Translations under genes and position numbers: made by a program
NCBI GenBank assembly: GCA_020055645.1
Contig: CM034546.1
Location: 137,599,875 to 137,663,874, forward strand
Reading direction: 5' to 3'
Source: Tomocerus qinae
Lineage: Eukaryota > Arthropoda > Collembola > Entomobryomorpha > Tomoceridae
DNA: 64,000 bases
Notes under the pieces: generated by a model
Told to the model about the DNA's origin: nothing
Database searches by the model: none
Seen by the model: only the letters and a program-made list of their open reading frames with translations
Shown here: positions 59,611-64,000 of the stretch, in pieces
Position numbering within the stretch: position 1 is the first letter of the stretch
Layout of the letters: every line of letters starts with the position of its first letter

Positions 59611-60421
59611 TCAATCCTGGAGTTTCAGGCAATGTGGGTATCCCAATTTGAAAGGGGACGGCGTGCCAATAGAAATAGATTGATTGTATTTTTCACTGGC
59701 CATCATGTCAGCCCAATGTTGATCTAAATTTTTACCTGTGAGTCGGTCGAAAATATTGTGGGCGTAAGTTCCCTCTCGGCAATCTTTATTGATCCAATAA
59801 ATCATCGGGTTGTAGCGTTCATGGACATAATTCAAGAAGTAAGCTGTGACTCGGTAGCCATCCCGGTAAGATTGTCCGGGCGAAGGTCTGCCGGGTTTAT
59901 TCTGAGGCTCAAAATGCCACAATCGGACCCAGTCGGCGATCCCTTCGGTAATCCACCAGTCGTCGTTCGTGTAGCAGGAGCGATAGGACTGAATGACGTG
60001 GGCCATCTCATGCACCATCGACCCGATGTCGTCTTGGTGGCTTCTGTAGTAATTCACAGAGCCCACGATCTGATTTCCTGAGGCGTAGGCCACGCCATCG
60101 TAATTCGGGTCAAAGTAAACGTGGATGCGAGATGGAGGATTATATGTCGGGGAATTCAATATCTGTCCTACCCTGTCGAACCAATCCAGCAGAGTTGATC
60201 GCACCCTGTCACCGAAATTTCGGAGATCTGGTGCCCCCGATGTGTCCACATCGATTTCAACGCCCACTGAAATAATATAAAAATTATCCAAATGAATATA
60301 AATCAAAAGAATATTACATATTAAATGTTTTACAAACTATACAAATGTATGTATTTGTAAAGAATATCTTACCCGCGGCTCCTACCAATAGAAAAATCAA
60401 GAAACTTTTCCCTTCCAACAT
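59611..60421 (-). CDS. Secreted basic-secretory-protein-family zincin
   Basis: Two minus-strand exons, 60373-60421 (ATG at 60421, signal peptide MLEGKSFLIFLLVGAA) and 59611-60266; the phases agree, giving 234 aa. The mature protein has VHEMAHVIQ, an HExxH zinc motif, followed by WWITEGIADWVRL and YRDGYRVTAYFLNYVHERYN, the hallmark order of the plant basic secretory protein family (predicted zinc peptidases). The short length matches the family. An AT-rich TATATAAATAA lies about 65 bp upstream of the ATG at 60482-60492 on the minus strand. The gene has a proper intron and signal peptide, so it is domesticated if it came by transfer from plants, fungi or bacteria. Likely an extracellular protease; substrate unknown. 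Confidence 0.85.
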
Positions 60422-62372
60422 TTTGAATTGTTTTATTGTCTGAGTTTTAATTAATTCTGATATTTTACCCGACTGTTGCTGTTATTTATATAAATTAGAT
60501 AAGAATCATGCAGAACGAATTAATCCCGCATAATTAATTTTGCCATTTTTGACAGGTTGTTTGTTTCAACTTTATCTTTACATTTTAAGCTTTTAAATAA
60601 ATAATTTGATAATGCAGCGTATTATGATCTATGTGACATACATGACATGTAATCCAACATAACATTGAATAATTAAAAAATGTAAATTGAACCCAAGGGT
60701 ATATTTGATTGTGGTTTATCTACAATTTTTCTGGAAGATGGGTGATACGATTCCAGTCTATTATGGGGATGGTCTGAATGTCTGAATGATATTTAAGAAT
60801 TCATCTAATGACAAAAATCATTTTCTTATAAATTTTCTACGTGCTTCAATAGCAAACGTTTCCATTCCTAATTGTTTCTCTTCAAAAATTTCATTCCAGG
60901 TCTGAACAAAGAACCCCGAGCTCATTAGATTTTGTATTCTGGAATTCAAGAAATGTTGACTAAATGAATATGGAATAATCGATTACTGTCTGTTTTTTGT
61001 TAAAATTCTACTGTCCTTTATATTTGGTATATTTGGAAATAAATATTTTTCAAAAGCCCTTTTCCATCGATTAGTATGCAATGAGACTATTTTCAAGTCG
61101 CATCGGTTCAAAATTCCATGACAATAATAAAAAATAATAGAAAGGTTTGTTTTTTCTTCTTGGCAATGAGCACCTATGAAATGGTATAATTGGGACAAAG
61201 TTGTAACGATATTTTTGGATTTGTTCTATTTGCAATTAATTTGGTGACAATTTGTTTGTTGATAACCTCTAGAGTCATTAAAAATCGTCCTTGATTCAAT
61301 TTAAGTGGAAGTATTTTCCTTTAAGGTAATTTCTTTGTCAACAAGATCGTTTTTTAAATAATGCAGGGCAACATAAACATTAGGGTTCTGTATCATGCGG
61401 CATTAGCATTGTCGTGAAACGATTCATATCCTGAACTATTTACGCCGAACATATTCTCCAATGTGTCACATATAATCTTGGAATCTCGGATCAGAAAATG
61501 GCTTCCGAAGACGTTTACGTACCACGAAGTCTTTCGCATCCATAAGGAACGATATACTTCAGAGGATTCTCAATTTCAACTTATGAATTGAGCATTTGTT
61601 AAAAATTGAGATTCTACGTATTTCATTTCAAGAACAAAATCTAGGTAAATAGAAATCAATAAGAAGCTATCGTTTACGGTCTAGTTCTCTGTAAAAATTT
61701 AAAGTGCGTCATTTCACAGCATAGAAGAACTATTAGTACGTCAGAAGCAGAATCCAATAGTCAATCCAAATTGATTACACCAAGTAGTCAGTACAACCTC
61801 AAACAAAATTCTCAAAAACCAAATAGACTTTGGTATTATAAAGTAACCTAACGTAATAAATGTGTTTACGACATTCAGTCCATAACAGCAAAAAAACATT
61901 TGCTCTTATTTTGGTGACACTTAAATGCATTTTAATCTATTTATTGAGCAACAAGTAATACTTGTCTAGTTAACTCACAATTCATTATAAATATTGCAAA
62001 GGAAAGTCATTACGACAATGAAACCGCAGGCACAACAGTCGTCATCATCATATCATTTCTGTGTTGGCAACGCAACAGGCCCTGTTAAGGGAACATTGGG
62101 GGAAATCGCTCCCCCAGAAATCCAATATTGCGTCTCGAAATACCCATAAATGTGCGACTTTATGCCGTAAGCCCGTAATATTATATTTAATGCCAGTTAG
62201 CCTCAATGCCCCCAAAATCGAGTTCTAAATACGTTACTGACTGGCATTACTTACATATAGGCATATTCTTAGTATTCAACTTTACAACATATACGTACTA
62301 TTTCTTGATAAGGATGGTCATTGATTTCTTTTATTATTAATTAACAGAGTATCATTTCACTCCAAGTAGAAT
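60422..62372. other. Intergenic, 1.95 kb
   Basis: No gene or strong repeat was seen between the basic secretory protein promoter and the inverted repeats of the tyrosine-recombinase element. Confidence 0.5.
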
Positions 62373-62937
62373 AATTCAGGATTTGACGAGGGCTCGAAGA
62401 GCCCGATGTTAAGTCCTAATTGTCTTAAGGAATCCGAAGTATATTACTCAAGCGCTCTGCTCAACTCACTTCATTCTTCAGCTGCTTTAAAGTATAAAAT
62501 AAAGATCAGATCCCCTAAGACCCCCTAGTTATACACCTCACCCCACTATTGCCCTGATGTGCTTGCTCTGCTGTCTGGTGGTCCTTCAGTATTCTCGATG
62601 CGAACAAAATAATAATGAAATATAGAAAGATAAACAAATTCTCGTTAATTATCTCAATTATATTAAAGGTCATTTGTAAAGGAGATATAATATGTCTACG
62701 AATATTCGATCAGATGTACTATTTAGAAAACAGTAACCTCTTCTAGTTCCTTGAATTATTTGCTCCACCTGAAATTACGTAACATCGCCGTATTTAAACG
62801 TTAATACATATACAATATGGTACAGACATATTCAATTAAATTGGGAGTGGAGGGTGGGTTGAGTAATATACTTCGGATTCCTTAAGACAATTAGGACTTA
62901 ACATCGGGCTCTTCGAGCCCTCGTCAAATCCTGAATT
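62373..62937. repeat. 79-bp inverted repeats at the end of a tyrosine-recombinase element
   Basis: The arms 62373-62451 and 62859-62937 are exact reverse complements by eye (AATTCAGGATTTGACGAGGG at the left), each holding its own GGGCTC-GAA-GAGCCC hairpin. A 29-bp part of the arm (AGGAATCCGAAGTATATTAC and 9 more) is repeated directly at 62945-62973. Inverted and internal repeated ends like this fit DIRS-type elements. Confidence 0.75.
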
Positions 62938-62944
62938 GTCTGTC

Positions 62945-64000
62945 AGGAATCCGAAGTATATTACTCAAGCGCTGTTCAAAGTCTTGTCTGTACCATTTAG
63001 GACTGATGTGCTAAACTCGGCAGAAAAGGTAGGCCGATAGTAAAATTTGTTAAAAGTTGAGGTTTTTCTCCAATTTGCATGGCGTTTGATATCGTGAAGG
63101 CTAATACCGGCCGAAAAGGCTTTCGTCGTTGACGCTGACCGTGTAGAATGAGCTTTAAATTTGGTAGTGTCTATTCGTGATATGGTAACAGTTGTAACTT
63201 CTTTATGCGGTTTGATATGGGATATCAGGAGACGTGTTGATTGTCTTAAGTCTGCTGTCCTACTTATGTAGTCTTTGAGAGTTTTTACGACACAAATATT
63301 TTCATTGGTATCGAAATTCGCATAGAACGATGGTTGATTAAATCCGGATTTGGAGGCCTTCCGCAAGTGAACAAATTCAAATACGGCTCCTTCGGGTCTG
63401 AAGGTTAATTTTGAAATATCCAGTGCGTGTATATCAGATGATCTGTCTGCATTTGTGATTGCGAGTAAGGTGGCCAATTTCTTAGATAAGGTGGACAATG
63501 GAAGGTCTAAATTTGGTCCTAAATTTTCGATGTAAGTTACTACGTCTGAGACGTCCCACGTTTCCGTATATTTCGCAGTCGGAGGTGTTAAGTTAAAGAT
63601 ACCTTTCAACAATTTCATAATAGTTTCATGTTGTCCAATGGGTACATTATTAATAGGAGTTGCAAAGTAAGAAATTGCGGATCTATGTAGATTGATTGTT
63701 CGGTAGGAAAGGCTTTAGTATGGAGATGTGAAAAGGTAATCTGATACATCTTGTACAGTGATATGAAGGGAATTTCTTGGCCTTGAAGCGAGCCACAACT
63801 GAAATGCTTTCCAAGCAGAGTTGTAGGATTTTCGGGTTGACTTTCCAATGGAATTTTCGAGCAATTGCTTAGTGACTTCAGAAATTTCATTCTCATTTCC
63901 GACATTCCGGTTATTGGCCACGCTGCTAGGTACAGTTTCTGCGTTTGTACTAGTGGGTGAATTTCATCCTTGGAATTCGATAGCAGTTTCTTGGACGGAG
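62945..64000 (-). mobile_element. DIRS-like tyrosine-recombinase retroelement, partial
   Basis: Minus-strand coding segments between 63921 and 62965 encode a tyrosine recombinase: an N-terminal SAM-like part (STRKSYNSAWKAFQLWL), then a catalytic part with NADRSSDIHALD (first Arg), AHSTRSASTTKAF (His-x-x-Arg) and NWRKTSTFNKFYYRP (Trp and the Tyr nucleophile). The HSTRSAST and TF-KFYYR blocks resemble DIRS recombinases. The rest of the element, expected to include reverse transcriptase, lies outside the window. It is an old copy with at least one interruption. Crypton is an alternative family. Confidence 0.65.

Overview
The window is AT-rich animal nuclear DNA with short spliced exons. It carries arthropod chemoreceptor genes (an ionotropic receptor and a gustatory-type receptor), trypsin-like protease, P2X, galectin and receptor tyrosine kinase genes, and a dense load of small transposons. 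The mix of arthropod chemoreceptors with enzymes of bacterial, fungal or plant type (a GH30 glycoside hydrolase and a basic-secretory-protein zincin) fits a non-insect hexapod such as a springtail. The species assignment is inference; the sequence itself only shows an arthropod-like genome.

Layout. 1-4440 (+): 3' part of a very large VLIG-type GTPase. 7220-10123 (+): secreted GH30 enzyme with a beta/gamma-crystallin-like N-terminal module. 13485-15452 (+): intronless ionotropic receptor. 16403-17298 (-): small secreted VWC-like protein with a mucin-like tail. 18785-26721 (+): an 11-exon gene whose exon phases all agree, encoding about 1350 aa: signal peptide, two beta/gamma-crystallin-like modules, a long ectodomain with a MACPF (perforin-like) domain, one membrane helix and a tyrosine kinase. 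28037-30298 (+): type II membrane protein with a coiled-coil stalk and a galectin domain. 30710-31283 (-): small Cys-rich secreted protein. 35546-37755 (+): trypsin-like protease followed by six LDLa repeats. 39124-44674 (+): P2X-type channel. 45015-52174 (-): young Ty3/Gypsy-type LTR element with identical-looking LTRs. 55180-57427 (-): gustatory-type receptor. 59611-60421 (-): basic secretory protein. 62373-64000 (-): partial tyrosine-recombinase retroelement (DIRS-like) running off the window.

The candidate new system is the MACPF receptor tyrosine kinase at 18785-26721. It joins a pore-forming-protein fold to a signalling kinase in one predicted membrane protein and shares its N-terminal module with the GH30 enzyme about 9 kb upstream. 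Around it lie other genes of families often linked to recognition of microbes or damage (VLIG GTPase, galectin, protease with LDLa repeats, P2X, mucin-like VWC protein), so the neighbourhood may be defence-related, although nothing in the sequence shows co-regulation.

Mobile DNA includes a mariner-like relic, two Helitron-type elements with A/T insertion and CTAG ends, a piggyBac-like MITE nested in one of them, two hAT-type MITEs with 8-bp duplications, several foldback elements, a 1.3-kb TIR element in a kinase intron, a 1.85-kb TIR element, minisatellites, the LTR element and the DIRS-like element. Exon limits were read by eye from splice signals and phase. No tRNA, rRNA or CRISPR was seen.
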